Below, piece by piece: positions 63,641 to 64,000 of a stretch of 64,000 nucleotides of DNA. The notes under the pieces are model-generated. The model saw nothing but the letters and a program-made list of their open reading frames with translations. It was not told the origin of the DNA and did not search any database. The stretch is from contig JAXRKP010000409.1 in the NCBI GenBank assembly GCA_037039925.1, positions 211,001 to 275,000 on the forward strand, read 5' to 3'. Position numbers and translations under genes: made by a program. This DNA comes from Doris montereyensis. Lineage: Eukaryota; Mollusca; Gastropoda; Nudibranchia; Dorididae. Numbering within the stretch: the stretch's first letter is position 1; every line of letters begins with the position of its first letter.

Positions 63641-64000
63641 CAGAATTAAATTAAAAAAATTTAAAGTTACACTAAATATGTGATAAAAATATGAATAGAT
63701 AAATAAAAATAAATGGAAACAATAATTAATGATAAAGCTATTTTTGAGAATATTTCTACTAGGAAATAGTTAATAATGATTATTATTGCATTTATGAATG
63801 TCAATATTTAAATCTTACTGTATTAATTAATATGTCTATCAATTGTAGATAATTAACTTTTTCTATTTTAAGGAAAACAGATTTTTCACTTTTCTCCTCT
63901 AAGGAAAATCATAAGGGGTTCGAAGTAGTTCAATAATTTCTGGCGTTTTGTTCATAATTTCAGTAAATCCAAGATCGCATTGTAACAACTCTTTCCAATA
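63641..64000. other. AT-rich DNA, no feature recognised
   Basis: Composition as in the preceding element. No gene seen; the right boundary of the element is not identifiable in the window. Confidence 0.4.

Overview
The window is nuclear DNA of an invertebrate animal. I infer a mollusc, probably a gastropod, with modest confidence. The support is spliced animal genes with GT-AG introns, LINE and tRNA-derived SINE families, long (CT)n and (CA)n tracts, and abundant AGATCT/TCTAGA words. No gene here is bacterial, although the end of the window holds an AT-rich block of decayed, unfamiliar reading frames.

Layout. (1) 1-6.6 kb: a decayed LINE (endonuclease plus reverse transcriptase) and SINE pieces. 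(2) 8.7-9.9 kb: the main exon of XRCC2, a RAD51-paralogue repair gene, with a reading-frame break. (3) 10.2-19.9 kb: a repeat field with (CT)n, a polypurine tract, a 43-bp minisatellite, a 50-bp minisatellite of about 2.1 kb, a LINE reverse-transcriptase relic and SINEs. (4) 20.69-35.03 kb, plus strand: the complete eight-exon RPL5 gene (296 codons), with one extra C in exon 4. Its 8.2-kb intron 3 carries eleven copies of a C/D-box snoRNA. (5) 35-40 kb: intergenic, with inverted-repeat elements. (6) 54.39-40.18 kb, minus strand: the complete DDX39B/UAP56 helicase gene in nine coding exons (424 codons). Its intron 7 holds eight copies of a second C/D-box snoRNA and its intron 8 holds three copies of an H/ACA-type snoRNA. 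(7) 55-58.6 kb: short foldback elements and microsatellites. (8) 58.6-60.2 kb: a second copy of the LINE, broken at about 60.19 kb by the AT-rich element that runs to about 63.6 kb.

Main discovery. RPL5 and DDX39B are convergent neighbours (3' ends about 5 kb apart). Both have become snoRNA hosts with amplified guide arrays: 22 snoRNA copies of three families, all in the sense orientation of their host. Terminal stems, C/D boxes or H/ACA architecture can be read directly from the sequence. From general knowledge, vertebrate RPL5 and DDX39B (BAT1) also host snoRNAs (U21; U83/U84). The association may therefore be old, while the copy number here looks lineage-specific. Copies show two subfamilies in RPL5 and at least one box-inactivated copy in DDX39B, so the arrays can be read as a birth-and-death series.

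Limits: repeat boundaries are by eye, gene names rest on remembered family sequences, and guide targets are predictions.
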